From: Halichondria panicea
Taxonomy: Eukaryota > Porifera > Demospongiae > Suberitida > Halichondriidae
DNA: 64,000 nucleotides
Direction of reading: 5' to 3'
Assembly: GCF_963675165.1 (NCBI RefSeq)
Contig: NC_087379.1
Coordinates: forward strand, 2,732,201-2,796,200
Made by a program: the position numbers and the translations under genes. Under the pieces are notes generated by a model. The model searched no databases, was not told where the DNA came from, and was given only the letters and a program-made list of their open reading frames with translations. Numbering within the stretch: position 1 is the first letter of the stretch; every line of letters starts with the position of its first letter. Of this stretch, positions 21,830 to 33,910 are shown piece by piece.

Positions 21830-24203
21830 ATGGGTTGCTGTTTATCAGAAGAAGTAAAGCAGCATGAAGATGGAGAAACCAAGCCCAAATACAGCTGGTC
21901 TGTTGCTAAGCCATACAGCTACATAATAGATTTGGACTTTGACTTTGAAAGTTGATCTGAACACCTCAAAGCTCTATATATATATATAGAAAGTAACATG
22001 TCATTATAAATGCCCCTGTAGGGAGAGAGAAGAAAGAGTGGACCGTAGCTTGCTCATGGTGTGCAAACAAGAGGGTGGTGTAGTGACTAGACTACCAGGA
22101 CAACTCAACGGGAAGCAGTTCATTGCACAGGAGTGCACACAGACCACCATTCTAGTGCTTGACCACACCGAGACTGTCACCATTGATAGGTGCACTGACT
22201 GTCAGATTATAGTGGCTCCTTGCAGAACAAGGTACTGTGCACACATTCACCCTTACTTCACTCCACTTTAAGTTAGTCTCCTTGTTCATATATAGGCCTG
22301 AGCCGGCAAATTCTTTTCCGCTTCCCTTACAAAGTATAGGGCCTAGCTCTGCATATAATTCCAAGAGTTATTGTGCAGGTGATATTGTGACAAGCCTCAG
22401 AGTATGAGTGAGTGTGTTCTCTTTCAATAGATAGGTATGTATGCCACAAATCCTGTTCTAGAAGGTCATTTAAGGTTCACCCGAAATACCCTACTGAGTA
22501 CTTAATGTAAAGTTGGGTTCACGTTGCATCACTCTATTATGAAACTGCACCTGTCTCCTGTCGTTGAATTCATTAATACGATACATATTTTCCAGTGTGT
22601 TTCTCCGTGACTGCTCCAACTGTGTCTGTGTGGTGGCCTGTCAGCAGCTGAGAACCAGAGACTGTAAGAAGTGTACTCTCTCCCTCCTCTCCACCACCCC
22701 TCCCGTCATAGAGGCCTCCTCTAAAATGACCTTCTCCTGCTACCAGTGCAGCTATCCCCAACTGAGAGGTGAGAAATCATACGTTCAATTTTGATGAAAT
22801 AGAGTAAACAACCGATTATCGAACACGTGCTATTTTCGAACGCTTGTTCTCGAGGACAGCGGCTCAAAGCACTAAGCTGATAGTACCTAGGTATAGACAA
22901 GGTAAGGTTCTATTCAAGTCCAAACTCACGGCCAACAAAAAGCTGCTTCGGCCAAACTCACGGCCAACAAAAAGCTTCTTTGGCGGAACTACAGCGCCAA
23001 ATACTCAACTATTGGAACAGATTTAGTTCGAACATAGCCACGATTCTTCGAACTCTCTCTCTCTCATCGACAGAAGGCTCTAAGCAGCTAGCTGCAATGC
23101 ATGACCGTAATCTACAACTAGTAAACTATGTACAGCTCTGGTTTCGAGGTCTGACTCCAAACCGTTAGACAATGGTGGCCTCTTGAAAAAGTCCAGTATT
23201 GCCATCAAAATCTAAACGATTATTGCCTTTTTCTTTGTAATCTCCGGTGTAGCCATGACGTAAGACTGCAACTTTAGGAAAAAAAGGGAGATTATGAGTA
23301 TACATGACGTATGTGTGTTTCACTATTGCAGGTTTATTTGACTCTGCTGGACTGAGTGTCTTCAACAATTCTTGGAGCACTATCCATGACTTCACAGGTG
23401 GCACAGGTGGTGGTAACTGGTCGATAGCCTCGGGGGATAACCCTGTAAGGATTGACCTGCCAGCTGAGGTTGCAGACGTTGGGGTCAGTTTCAGTGCAGA
23501 GGACAGCATAGTGCCACTGACTGTGGGTCCTAAGCAGAGACCCCCAGATGAGGTGAGGTTTGACAAGCTACATTGTGCATTGTATAAACGTGTGTTGACC
23601 ATTTTTACAACGAAACTAGGTCTTTCTGTTACTCGAGTTTAGAGCAATTGTATTAATCAGCTTGTTGGTATGTGTGCAACTTGAGTTACAAAATGTGATA
23701 AATGCACAAACACACATGAATTCTTATATACAGTGTTGTCTGGTTGTATTCTTCGATACTGAAGAATCTGATGCTCCAGTTGTGAGATTTGTGTCCGCCT
23801 TGAGAGGCAAAATGACTCTGGTACACACGAAGAGGGTACAGCTGGCCAGTCACGAAGCAGAGAGAGTGTTCCCTAGCAACCAGGAGTTAGCCTCAAGATC
23901 CAGCAAAGGTTTGTAGTTTTTGGGTGCGTACATGTTATGTGCTTATGTTGCTTACGGTAACATGTACATTGTAGTATAATGAACCCCCTAGGAGCCGTTT
24001 TATGAAGTGTGTTTTAAATGCTGTGTATTTGGTCTCCAGGTCGTGTGATTTTCTTGGAGGTGGCTGGAAGTGATTGCTCCCAGCTGTGTGCTCAGGCTAC
24101 AGGTTCCCTTGGAGACAGTGCGTATGTGTCCCCTACAGTGGAGCAGGGAAAAGCAGATGTGGACGCTTTCATTAGCTATCTAGAGACCAATGTTGGAATG
24201 TAG
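21830..24203 (+). CDS. RP2: RP2 (XRP2) ARL3 GTPase-activating protein
   Basis: GTPase-activating protein for ARL3 that controls release of lipidated cargo into cilia. Six exons: 21830-21897, 22022-22231, 22596-22768, 23332-23552, 23734-23908 and 24040-24203; 336 residues (human 350). Phases agree at every junction. The start MGCC keeps Gly2 for myristoylation and Cys3 for palmitoylation. The TBCC beta-helix follows (LPGQLNGKQFIAQEC, VTIDRCTDC, VVACQQLRTRDCKK). The arginine finger in ACQQxRxRDC and the Glu in VIEASS, both needed for GAP activity in human RP2, are present. AGLSVFNNSWSTIHDFT is almost family-identical. The C-terminal ferredoxin/NDPK-like domain ends DAFISYLETNVGM. The exon 1 donor (GTCTGT) is weak but is the one that keeps the frame. 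The kinesin gene starts 264 bp after its stop codon. Confidence 0.92.
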
Positions 24204-24467
24204 CCTCTAGGTGATTTAGTAGTACTCTCTGTGCTGTACAGCATAGTTTCTGCAAACCGATCACTTATTAAATTTATGATGTGTATTGATTGTTACAGGT
24301 CCTCCCACTTTTAGTGCATGTGGTCACGAAAGAGGGAGGGGCTGAGATTACACCACGGTCGCTTAGCTGCACACATTTGCACCTGGGGCAGTGAAGTTGT
24401 GTTCTTGCTCTCTCTCTCTAGCTTTGAGCTTGTTGCAGTTACCGAGTATCCAGGAGGGTTCTCCAAA

Positions 24468-27400
24468 ATGGCTGAAGCTGTGAGGGTTCTCGTGAGGTGT
24501 CGGCCAATGAATGAAAGAGAGCGTAAACTGGAGTGTGGAGTGAGTACTTTAGCTAGCTAGATCTAGCCAGCTAGCCAGCTGAGTTTATTATGGACACAGT
24601 AGGTGTAGCACTATTAAATGAATCCTTCTGCTGCTTGTAAGACGTATCTCATACTAGTATGTTTGTACAGGTGGTTGTACAAATGGATCCGAAAATAGTA
24701 CAAGTGCAACTTTTAAAGCCGACTACCTCCAAGGAGCAAATCCCCCCGAAGATGTTCACTTTTGATGGAGTCTACAACACACAGGACACGACCCAGCAAA
24801 TCTACGAGGAGATGTGTTTCTCCCTAGTGGGTGGAGTTCTCGAGGGCTACAATGGGACTGTGTTTGCATATGGTCAGACGGGATGTGGGAAAAGCTTCTC
24901 TATGATGGGAGTGGAGGACCCTGCCGTGAATAGAGGTATCATTCCCAGAGCATTTGAGCACGTTTTTGATCATGTGGCTGTCGCAAGTGATATCAAATTC
25001 TTGGTTAGAGCTTCCTACCTTGAAATCTACAATGAAGAGGTACGTATCAAATAACCATTACAATCTCCCTCATAAAATTAGCTTAGATGCCACTTGAGAC
25101 AGGCGGAACATCTATTTTTTCGTTGACCATTGCTGTGTGTTTGGTAGGTCAGGGATCTGCTTGGTAGAGATGCTAAGAAGAAACTGGACCTTCACGAGCA
25201 CCCTGAAAAAGGAGTGTATGTACAGGGACTCTCAATGCACAAGGTCAGACTACCATCTCATAAAATAGAACACAATTTCTTGTGTACATTATTATATTTT
25301 GGTTCGGTATAATAATGTTGTCTAAAGTTTTCACAGGAAGCTAGCTTAACAGCTACAGATTTAATTCGTTATCATCACCTCTATAAAAATGATCAACACT
25401 TCTATGTGACTCTTTGATCCCTGCACAGGTGCACAATGTGTCTGATCTTGAGAATGTGATGGAGCTGGGTAGCAAGAACCGCAGTGTGGGTGCTACCCTC
25501 ATGAACGTGGACTCCTCTCGCTCCCACTCTATATTCAGTATAGACATTGAGATGCTCGAGAGTGGGGTGGGAGGGGCTGAAGATAAGTTGAGGGCGGGTA
25601 GACTCAACCTTGTGGATCTGGCTGGGAGTGAGAGACAGTCTAAGACCGGGTCCACTGGTGAGTGCAGTGTAATGCTGGAATAGTTGTTACAGACACTCAT
25701 GTATAATTATACTGTTTTAGTTGTAGAATTGGACACTTCTTACGCAGCAATTTTAAATTTTGCTACTTTGTATACAACACGGGTTTCTTTAATCACTATG
25801 TGCCACACTCCCCATGCAGGTGCTCGTCTGAAGGAAGCCACCAAAATCAACCTCTCCCTCTCTGCTCTGGGTAACGTCATCTCTGCTCTAGTGGACGGCA
25901 AGTCAAAACACATTCCCTATCGTGACTCTAAGCTCACTCGATTGCTCCAATCTTCTCTCGGCGGTAACACCAAAACTCTCATGATTGCTTGTGTCAGTCC
26001 AGCTGATAATAACTATGACGAAACCCTCAGGTGAGCAAGGGCAGAGATACACCTGTGACCTTGCCACAATTAATACGTTTTAAGCTAATTACATATTATA
26101 GCTAGTCTAGTAGTACAGATCACATACCGGTATTGGTTTACTATCTAAGACATTAGGTTGCCTTTTCATATGTGTGTATGTATTATTATAGTACCCTACG
26201 CTATGCCAATCGAGCTAAGAACATCAAGAACAAGCCCAAGATCAATGAGGACCCCAAAGATGCACTGCTGCGAGAGTACCAGGAGGAAATAAAGAAGCTG
26301 AAGATGATGCTACTCGGACAGATGGATGTTCCTACTGACTTTCAAGGTAGTGTAATGACCTCTATATATAGAGTCTGCATGTATAACTATAATGAAACAA
26401 CAAAGCGTTATGCTACCGCGAATACAAGAGATAAGAAAATGTATGGCATAGCTACATCACTTTTGTCCTTGTAATTATAGAGATGTAGGTATTATTATTC
26501 TGAGGATCCAAAGTCAGAGTGTCGATTCCATTCTACGCATGGTACCTGAATAGTCTTTTCTCGTACGTTACATAATAGTTAGACACTGTTTTGGAAGTTT
26601 CTATGGGATTTAGAAGCCCAAAGGAACTGCTTTAGTATCTCGAGCGTAGTGAGGGTACTACAAGTACTAATGGCTTCTAAATCACATGGACACCGAAAAA
26701 CAGTGTCATTTAAATACCGTATATCTTCTAATTTATTGGACACTTCTAATTATCCCAAACACTATTCTGGGCGATTTTCGTTGTTCTAATAAGCGGATAC
26801 TCAAGATACTTAATTTTACTAAATATCCGCGCAAAACCTTGAAAAATACATTCCAAACACATAGCTTTATAGCCAGCAGGAGTGCTGCTAGATAGCTAGT
26901 GCAACTGTTTAGTCGCACACTGTACTATTAGCTTGCCTGTTCAAACATCTCACGCGTTACAATAAAGATCCTTACAATAACTATTTTTGTGTCAAATAAA
27001 TTAGAAGACATACGGTACTAGTGCGCATGCGCACATCTTGCCCTCGATCGAGGCTTAACAATTATTTGACAACCATGTACTCCCATGTAGATTTTATCAA
27101 CTAGTGTCTAAGCTACATACGTACAAATTATTTCCTACAGGTGGTGATATATCACCACCCAAACAGCCGCTTTCCCCTCCATATCATCAAGGAGACATAC
27201 AGCCTGAGGACAGTGGGCTGGTTGGACCCTCAGAGGACATGTGGAAGAAGTGGGAAGAAGAAAAGGAGGCTATTAGAAGGTAAATAACTATTTAGCATAA
27301 AGTAGGAGAATTTACTTAAACTGCTTTGATTGCTTTACATGCTTATAATAATAGAGCACCCCCTGATTAGTGCATATATCGTATATGCTTGATCAGAGGC

Positions 27401-27781
27401 CGCGGCTACTAAATGTTTCATTTTGCTGGCAGAGGAGGCTACAATTCGAGAGAGGCCACTGTTCATGAGCAGCGTTTATTAGCTCCAGCTAATTCAACAA
27501 CCTTTAGCTTGTCATCAAAAGTTAATTTCACCTGCATAAACTTGAACTCTGCCATGAGAAAGTATTTGTGAAGCACTAACAAGCTGCTACCTGTACCTAG
27601 TAGCTACATACATGTAGCTAGCTGCTACTTTTAATAATTTGTCTTGGCTGCCACGTGCAAAAATGCTAGAGTCAAAGTTCACTGAGGCTACTATTTGAGA
27701 GCGGCTTCATTTTGCTAGCAAGGGAGGCTACTATTTGAGTGCGGCTTTTATACAAGACCGGCCTTGATCGAGCATATACGG

Positions 27782-27822
<41 letters not shown>

Positions 27823-30800
27823 TACCCTACATCATAATACAGAGAGTATGAAGCGAGGATAGCTCAGCTTCAAGAGCAATTTGGACGAGAGCAAGCTGAC
27901 AGAGAGAAGCTTCAACAAGAGCTGGATCAGCTGCAGAATGACTGGGATGAGCAGCTCAATGAAGCACAGGTAATGATCATACATACTAACTTTTACGTAT
28001 TATAGAATCATAGCCATAGATGATAATTATAGTGTCAGTACTATATCTAGCCTTGACCCCCGGCCGATCCGTCTCCAATTGAACGCTAGGTCGCCTACTA
28101 GGCCTGGTATTGATTGTATTTGGGCGTGATCTGGGCGTGGTTTTTTAATACATAATAAATTGACTCGTGGTACAGCAAAAAATGAATCCTCCAACAGTGG
28201 TCTTCAACAACAGCCTCTGGGGCTGTATACAGCAGGAAATACTTCCCAGAAGACACTTCTTTGGCAGTGGCAACCAAATCTTTGTCGATTCCTTTATTGC
28301 TGAGGATGGCAGCAGAAACACCTCTATTGTTTAGACTCCTGATCTGGTCAATCATGAGTCTCATGATGAGAGATACAAGGGGAGAGACAATTAACAAGAA
28401 CAACACTTTTGTCAACAGGAGGAGCCTTGGTCCTACCTAGCTTGTAGTCCATTAAAAAGGGTAGCAACTGATATAGCAGAGAGACTTGCCATACCCCGTT
28501 GGGAACCAGATAAACACGTCCCTTCCCTCAAACAGGAGCTTGAGAGCCTGGGCCTGTTCTGCCATGAGAGTGAGGCCATCTTGCTTCAAACAAGACAACG
28601 AGTTGCATGCCATAGCTAGCTAGCTATAAATTGAGAACATGACACGGAGCTAAATTACTGTAACTTTTACGGGAGTAAAATGCCTCTACGTACACCTTTA
28701 GTATTACAGAAAAAAAGCAGGAAACAAAATGTAAAGAATCACTGCTTTTGTTTCCGGTTCCTGCCACGCCCAGATACAATCAATACCAGGCCGTATTTTT
28801 CAACTTCGTTCTATTAAAAAAAAATCGGCCTGGGACCGAGGCTATACTATATCATCTATGGTAGTGCTAATTATTGAGAACGATAAGAATGATCGCAAGG
28901 GGAACTGGCTTACAATCAGTTCTTTCCACAATGCACTTACGTATGCACTCATTCAATATCCTTCTCCATTAGGATCGCTTCAACGTGTCTGCTAGTGTCA
29001 CCCCCAACAGGTCTCAACACTCCAACAAGACACTCATATCACCACACCACTCCAAAAATAACACAGGAAGAGCTGGTACCCCAGTAGCTTTAGTATCTAC
29101 AGAGAGCCTGGCTACTGAAACTGCTACAATGGAGGCCTCTAAAGGTGCAGAGGGCCCTGGAGTGATGGTGGTCGATGAGCAGTTAGAGACTGAGCTTGGC
29201 AAGGAGCATGGGGCAGCTCTAAAGAGACTGGAGGAGCTTCAGAAAGACATGATCGGAGGAGAAAAAGCTGGTACATATCATTCTGTAATGTTATGCACAT
29301 GAGGTGAATGAGGTTAAATCAGTAACTATAGGGTTTCTTTATTGGGCCAGGTTCATCACTATAGCACATGCATGCATGTTATGCGGGAACGATACAGATG
29401 TTGTTTCAATTATACAGTAGAATCTCGGTGCTGGCTTCCCCTAACTAGTCTTCCCAAAAAAAGGCGGCTGATTCACGAGACTAGCCCCAAACTGGGTTTA
29501 ATGTACATTTATTACAGCCGGATATGACGTTTTGGGTGTGGTACGGCTTAAATAGAGAGCGTAATGATTCATGTATCCTTGAGACATGCAGAAACGCAAA
29601 ATTTGTCATTAGATTCGAGGTAGGGTCGTTTTTAGCCGCGGCTATTTTCTGAAATGTGGCTACCTCACTATTCCCGCTAAGCTGCCGGGTGGTCGGTTTA
29701 GTGAGAGTCTACTGTAGCTAGTTAGTGGGTCCATTATGATATGTTGTCCATTATGATATGTTGTACGTATGTACGTGTAACAACTATTCTGAACTCACAA
29801 AATCAACTTTTGTTTAGATGATGAGTCCCTGCGGAAGGACCTTGATGACAGACGTCTAGTGGCTGAGGAGAGAGAGGCCAACCTGAGGGATGAGAATGCT
29901 TTATTTGATGACGATGGCATTGTAGAACGGATATTTAACTCTCTCACAGGTACAAGCATAGATTTGAATCACGGGTGGGGATTTCCATATTATTATGAAT
30001 AGTTAGAGCATTACCATAGCGCGAAATGTTCGAGGCGTTTAATTTTCGCTGTTTTCGAGGGTAAGCGATCCTACGAACATAGCTAATGATGGGCACAAAG
30101 TGATTGATATAAAATTTATTCACGAAATAATTTTAGATCATTAGAGGTAATTCCACGAAAGTTAAGTGTGCCTCGAAAGTATTACGCTGTATGGTACTTC
30201 ATACTGTAGTGCACCCAATTTTAAATTTAGCACAAGCACTGTATACAATCAGCTGGTACTAGCTGGTGATCTCTCATAACGAAACTGCCTTCCCCTGTAG
30301 ATGAAGTACGTGTCAAGACCCACCACATTGAAAAACTCCAGACAAAAGTGCGTTCAGCTGAAGACGACATCCAAGATCTGAATTCAGAGTTTGAGATCGA
30401 ACGACAAGACTACCTTGATTCAATTCGTGACCAAGATAAGAAACTTAAACTGTACGAGCAGTTACTGAGAACAGTGGTCCCTTGTCTAAGACGAGACTGT
30501 AACTATTTCAACATTGATAAAGTCATGGACGATTGTAAATGGAACGATGACCAATCACAGTGGCTGCTTCCGAAATTAGTGGTAACAAAGTCCAATCTTT
30601 CTCCCGTAAACTCAAAAGCAACTGCCCTCGATAAACGTAGCGGGCTTATGAACATGGGGAAGCAAGCGAGCACACCTGAAATGCGCAATGGAGCAGCTAT
30701 CTCTAAGGGCTTACACTCTTCAAACTCAACATTGGTTCAGCCAGGAAGCCATGACACGCAAGAAGAAGATAGTAGGCTTCTCACACATATACAAAAGTTT

Positions 30801-31187
30801 GGACAACCAGAGTACTTTAAACCGAAAAGACAACTAGAATTACTTGGGCAATCAAAGGAAATGTCTTCACCTGAACATTCGAGTAACTTACCTGGTCTTG
30901 ATACGAGTTTCTCTAGCAAGAAAGTAGGCAGCAGTACAAATTTACAACCCAGTGCAGCAGCAGTCCATGGCATAGACCTGTCTGGAGACCCTGTGTATAA
31001 TCGAAGGCCTGGCAAGTTGCAGTCTCTACCGGGGAAAGCACCATTGCCCACTCTGAACAGTATGACCGTTAGTCCTCATCGCTCCCAACACAATAACTTA
31101 CTCGATAAAGTGGAAAAAAGACTGTCCAATAGGAAGAAAAACAGTTTAGAACCTTTGAGTGATATCAAGGGCAGAAAGCCCCATTAA
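24468..31187 (+). CDS. KIF17: KIF17/OSM-3-type kinesin-2 motor
   Basis: Plus-end motor for intraflagellar transport and ciliary-tip cargo. Eleven exons: 24468-24539, 24671-25039, 25148-25243, 25429-25657, 25820-26030, 26192-26346, 27141-27279, 27843-27969, 28973-29270, 29818-29949 and 30301-31187; about 904 residues, all phases consistent. The motor domain starts [19 protein letters not shown]. The P-loop is GQTGCGKS (residues 92-99), with NVDSSRSHS (switch I) and [14 protein letters not shown] (switch II). The neck [21 protein letters not shown] is typical of kinesin-2. Coiled-coil segments occur in exons 7-8 and 10-11. The start of the last exon has [10 protein letters not shown] and [13 protein letters not shown], matching the KIF17/KIF3 tail region. 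The C-terminus is polar with basic patches (KRLSNRKK) that could serve importin-dependent ciliary entry (inference). Introns hold several repeats. Confidence 0.9.
26690..26840. repeat. dispersed repeat (ACCGTATATCTTCTAATTTA tip)
   Basis: Begins near 'ccgtatatcttctaattta' followed by 'ttggacac', with 'atatccgcgc' towards the other side. Similar words occur at 49180-49330 and 5960-6060, which suggests one dispersed family. Boundaries are uncertain. Confidence 0.4.
27351..27782. repeat. intronic MITE-like repeat in kinesin gene
   Basis: The left end has 'catatatcgtatatgcttgatcagaggc' in reduced form and the right end has 'gatcgagcatatacggta', in inverted arrangement. Inside are GAGGCTACTATTTGAGAGCGG units shared with 18596-18701. 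It is followed by a CA microsatellite. Confidence 0.5.
27785..27820. repeat. CA/AC dinucleotide microsatellite
   Basis: Uninterrupted AC repeats in the kinesin intron just upstream of exon 8. The length may be polymorphic. Confidence 0.85.
28048..28844. mobile_element. MULE-like element carrying a RecQ fragment, 9-bp TSD
   Basis: Terminal inverted repeats of about 80 bp: the left starts TAGCCTTGACCCCCGGCCGAT and the right, complemented, starts TAGCCTCGGTCCCAGGCCGAT. Both contain GGCCTGGTATTGATTGTAT followed by GGGCGTG. Exact 9-bp duplications TACTATATC lie at 28039-28047 and 28845-28853. The interior is a helicase fragment and no transposase. It is inserted in intron 8 of the kinesin gene. 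The structure resembles plant Pack-MULEs; the Mutator assignment rests on the 9-bp duplication and long inverted ends. A solo copy of the end occurs at 61594-61677. Confidence 0.8.
28098..28613 (-). pseudogene. RecQ-family helicase fragment captured in MULE-like element
   Basis: The first frame, from ATG at 28613, contains [20 protein letters not shown] ending in the Walker A motif (PTGYGKS), then stops near 28452. A shifted frame continues [13 protein letters not shown], and another gives [20 protein letters not shown] and [12 protein letters not shown]. This is the first half of a RecQ ATPase domain (motifs 0, I, Ia and up to II) with at least two frame breaks. Helicase motifs III-VI are absent. 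It is a fragment without expected function. Confidence 0.8.
29415..29714. mobile_element. CAGTAGAMTCTC MITE, TA target
   Basis: Left tip CAGTAGAATCTCGG; right tip complemented CAGTAGACTCTCACTAAACC; TA on both sides. It is 300 bp, inside a kinesin intron. Its right half resembles 42659-42768 beside the LINE. Confidence 0.6.
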
Positions 31188-31451
31188 TCTACATGAATTG
31201 AGTTGCTTAATTTTTATAATATTATAATTTGTACATACATTGCCCCTATAATTATACACTTCTGTTTGAGAGGGCAAAGGGTACTGTCTCCGGGATATGT
31301 TCGAGCTCAGAGATCATGCACCTCTAAAAACTCTCTCTCAATCAGCTGATTACCTCTTTATACCGATATACATGCCTACTTTATAATTAGCTCCTCTCCC
31401 GAAATGCCAACTAATAATTTATTACATTAAATGTATATACATAATTTCAAC

Positions 31452-31491
31452 TGCGTTATAAAAGCGAAAACTCGGCCTGGGATCGAGGCTA
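31452..31491. repeat. solo end of the TAGCCTCGATCCCAGGCC family
   Basis: Reads on the minus strand as TAGCCTCGATCCCAGGCCGA followed by 'gttttcgcttttat', the same order as at 8620-8655. No partner end was found nearby. Confidence 0.5.
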
Positions 31492-31563
31492 GGTAAATGT
31501 ATACAGCATGCAGTAAACATTAATTTGTCTGTATTATTTGTCTAATTTAATTTTTTAATTTAG

Positions 31564-32594
31564 TCAGGATAGTTTACGTCTTTTAGAGCTATGATCAACA
31601 ACTGAAGTCAAGACTTCTTCTACTAGCGCTTTACATTCTCTCACTTTCTTCTAACCCTCGGTTTTCATAATATCTCCACACAAGTCTATGTCTTTTGTAA
31701 TATACTTCAGAGCCTCACACTTCAGCTTTGAGCAGGAAAGATTATCAGCCACAACAAGAATATGTGCTGCATTCTTTGCGGTTAGAAGAACAGCCAATCG
31801 ATTTTCACAAAGTGCTTTCAAATGATCAAGATTGTACTTGCCAGCAGTAATCATCATTGACACAGCTTGTTCTAACGATAGAACGTAGTTGACTTGCCCA
31901 GTGTAAATATAGGACAGCACTGACTTAAACACTTCTGGACTGACATCAGGGATTTCTACAATATTTGTACTTTTTCTTTCATGTCGATCTGGAACATTCG
32001 AGCAAACACTGGTGATCGAGCCATTAGCATGAACTTGTTCGCTTTGATCTCCTCTTTAGAATCTTTTTGTCCAACTATCAGAGTGGTGTCCTGGAATTCC
32101 TCGTTGTTTTTAATGGCCGATTCAATATCAGAGCTGAAGGTACTCTGGGGGATGTTCACCACAGTTTCAACATTGATCGTAGTTATGTCAAGCAGAAGTT
32201 TCAGTGTAACGCTTGAAGCATTCGAGGGCGTGGATATGTCGTGACTTAAACCTTTTAATAAGATATACTTATTTCGTACAAAAATGGCACTACCGTGAAA
32301 TACGATTGAATCCGTCTCAAGAACATTCGTTTTAGTCGCAGCTCCATTTAGATCAACCAGTTCATGTTCAAACCATATTCTAAGATCGTAAGATATTTCA
32401 GCTTTTTCAGCCCCACTGATTAATCCAAGTTTTGGTTCTGGATCAAATACATCGTTTAAATGTAGCCTCCAGTTAGTCTTGCATGAAGAGAACCTGTATG
32501 ATTTTGCTGCCGGAACTGAAATTGGCGATGACCATTCCATAATTTGTCGATCACTGGTTGAATATCTTCGTACCAAACTGGGACTGGAACTCAT
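31564..32594 (-). pseudogene. MATH-BTB (SPOP-like) gene with frameshift and nonsense mutation
   Basis: A single exon starting at MSSSPSLVRRYSTSD. The MATH-like N-terminal half (SYRFSSCKTNWRLHLNDVF) is followed by a BTB domain (DTTLIVGQKDSKEEIKANKF, ARSPVFARMF). A one-base shift in an A-run near 31975 breaks the frame after MKEKVQI; the BTB continues in the next frame (VFKSVLSYIYTG). A TAG at 31651-31653 stands where the intact paralogue has TGG (GW to G-stop). The open tail then runs to a natural stop at 31564. SPOP-like proteins are CUL3 substrate adaptors. Two independent lesions indicate loss of function; the A-run shift alone could be an assembly error. Confidence 0.75.
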
Positions 32595-32830
32595 GATGAT
32601 ACCTTCTTAACAGTTTTGCAGCTAGTGTAGCTATCTACAGTAGTTCTGTTACATAGAGTCGATCATGTGTACGTGTCTGAGCAGTTTTTGAGAGCCTTGG
32701 TTAATGGGTAATGGGCGTGAGTGTAATATGTCTTTTCTTGGAACAGTGTGGGCGCCTATAGTTACGCCCACGGCATGCGCGCAGTACAGTGGATTTGGCA
32801 GCTGTACAGTACATCAAAATTAATAGTGAT

Positions 32831-33910
32831 ATGGCAACTGGAACTGCAACTACCTCTGAATCAGGAGCTACAGAAAGAAGTAGACCTGATGTGCCTCGAG
32901 CAAGCAAATCGTGCTCGTGGTATTGGCCAATAACCTCACCCATACCCGTACACAGAACTAGTGTTGGCCTGACCGTAAAAAATAACATTAAGAAATCTAG
33001 AACAATAATTTGAACAGGTGATATCAACTGGGCTTTCTCTTGGTCCGTTACCCAAATATCAGAAGATGAAGAAAACGTAAGTGCCCTTAGGTCTACCCTT
33101 CTAACATTACAGTCTGATGCACAAGAAGCCAGGTTTTGTTTTGCAATCAACATACCCCAAGCGATACACCTACAATATATGCATCAGTACAAACCTTTGC
33201 ACTTCTGAAGAGGGAGAAAGGAATCCCTTCCAAATATATCGGAACATTTTCATTTCCAAAGAACACGCAGCTTGCTATTAGTATGTCAATAGAATTCCTC
33301 GAAGTAACCCCCAAAATTCCCTCACCCAAGTGCTCCATTATCAATGATATTCAATCGGTGATTGAGGGAAACGATGAATTCCAAAATGTCACCTTGCTGG
33401 TTGGACCAAGAGATTCAAGAGAGGAGATCAAAGCAAACAAGATGATGCTTATGGCTCGATCACCAGTGTTTGCTGTCATGTTCCAGAGTGAGATGGTGGA
33501 AAAAGCCACCAGTACTGTTGAGATAACTGACATTAGCACCAACGAGTTCAAGATATTGCTAAAGTTCATTTACACAGACGATAAACCTGATTTAAACGAC
33601 TTGAAAACTATTGAAGATGTTATCATTGATGCTGACAAGTACCAAATTATTCGACTGAAAAATCTTTGTGAAAATCAACTTCTCACTAATTATCTAAGCA
33701 TCGAAAATGCTGGTCATCTGCTTGCCTTTGCGGACCAGTATGATCTCAAGTTCAAAAATTACGTCATCGAGAGATTCTGAGAAGTGTAAGAGAGTAACAG
33801 ATACCCCACTGGATGGCTCGAAGTGAGGGATCAAGGTTCAAGTCTGGTTGAGGACGTTTTTTTGAGAAAAGTTTACAACCACCCCCAACTAAAATTGCTC
33901 GAACTGAATA
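32831..33910 (+). pseudogene. MATH-BTB paralogue, degraded, head-to-head with previous
   Basis: Starts MATGTATTSESGATERS, similar to the intact copy at 43592. The frame breaks near 33011, resumes with DINWAFSWSV, and shifts again near 33136. From there an open frame to 33780 encodes the end of the MATH region and the BTB domain (EEIKANKMMLMARSPVFAVM). A stop at 33778-33780 truncates the tail; homology continues out of frame to about 33910 (CKRV, EVRDQGSSLVE). The start lies 237 bp from the start of the divergent copy. Nucleotide similarity to 43592-44722 is high, so the duplication is fairly recent. Confidence 0.75.

Noticed and set aside
24318-24560. Plus-strand 80-codon frame starting before the kinesin ATG
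   Set aside because: Only the part from 24468 matches kinesins. The upstream codons have no family similarity and overlap the likely promoter/5' leader.
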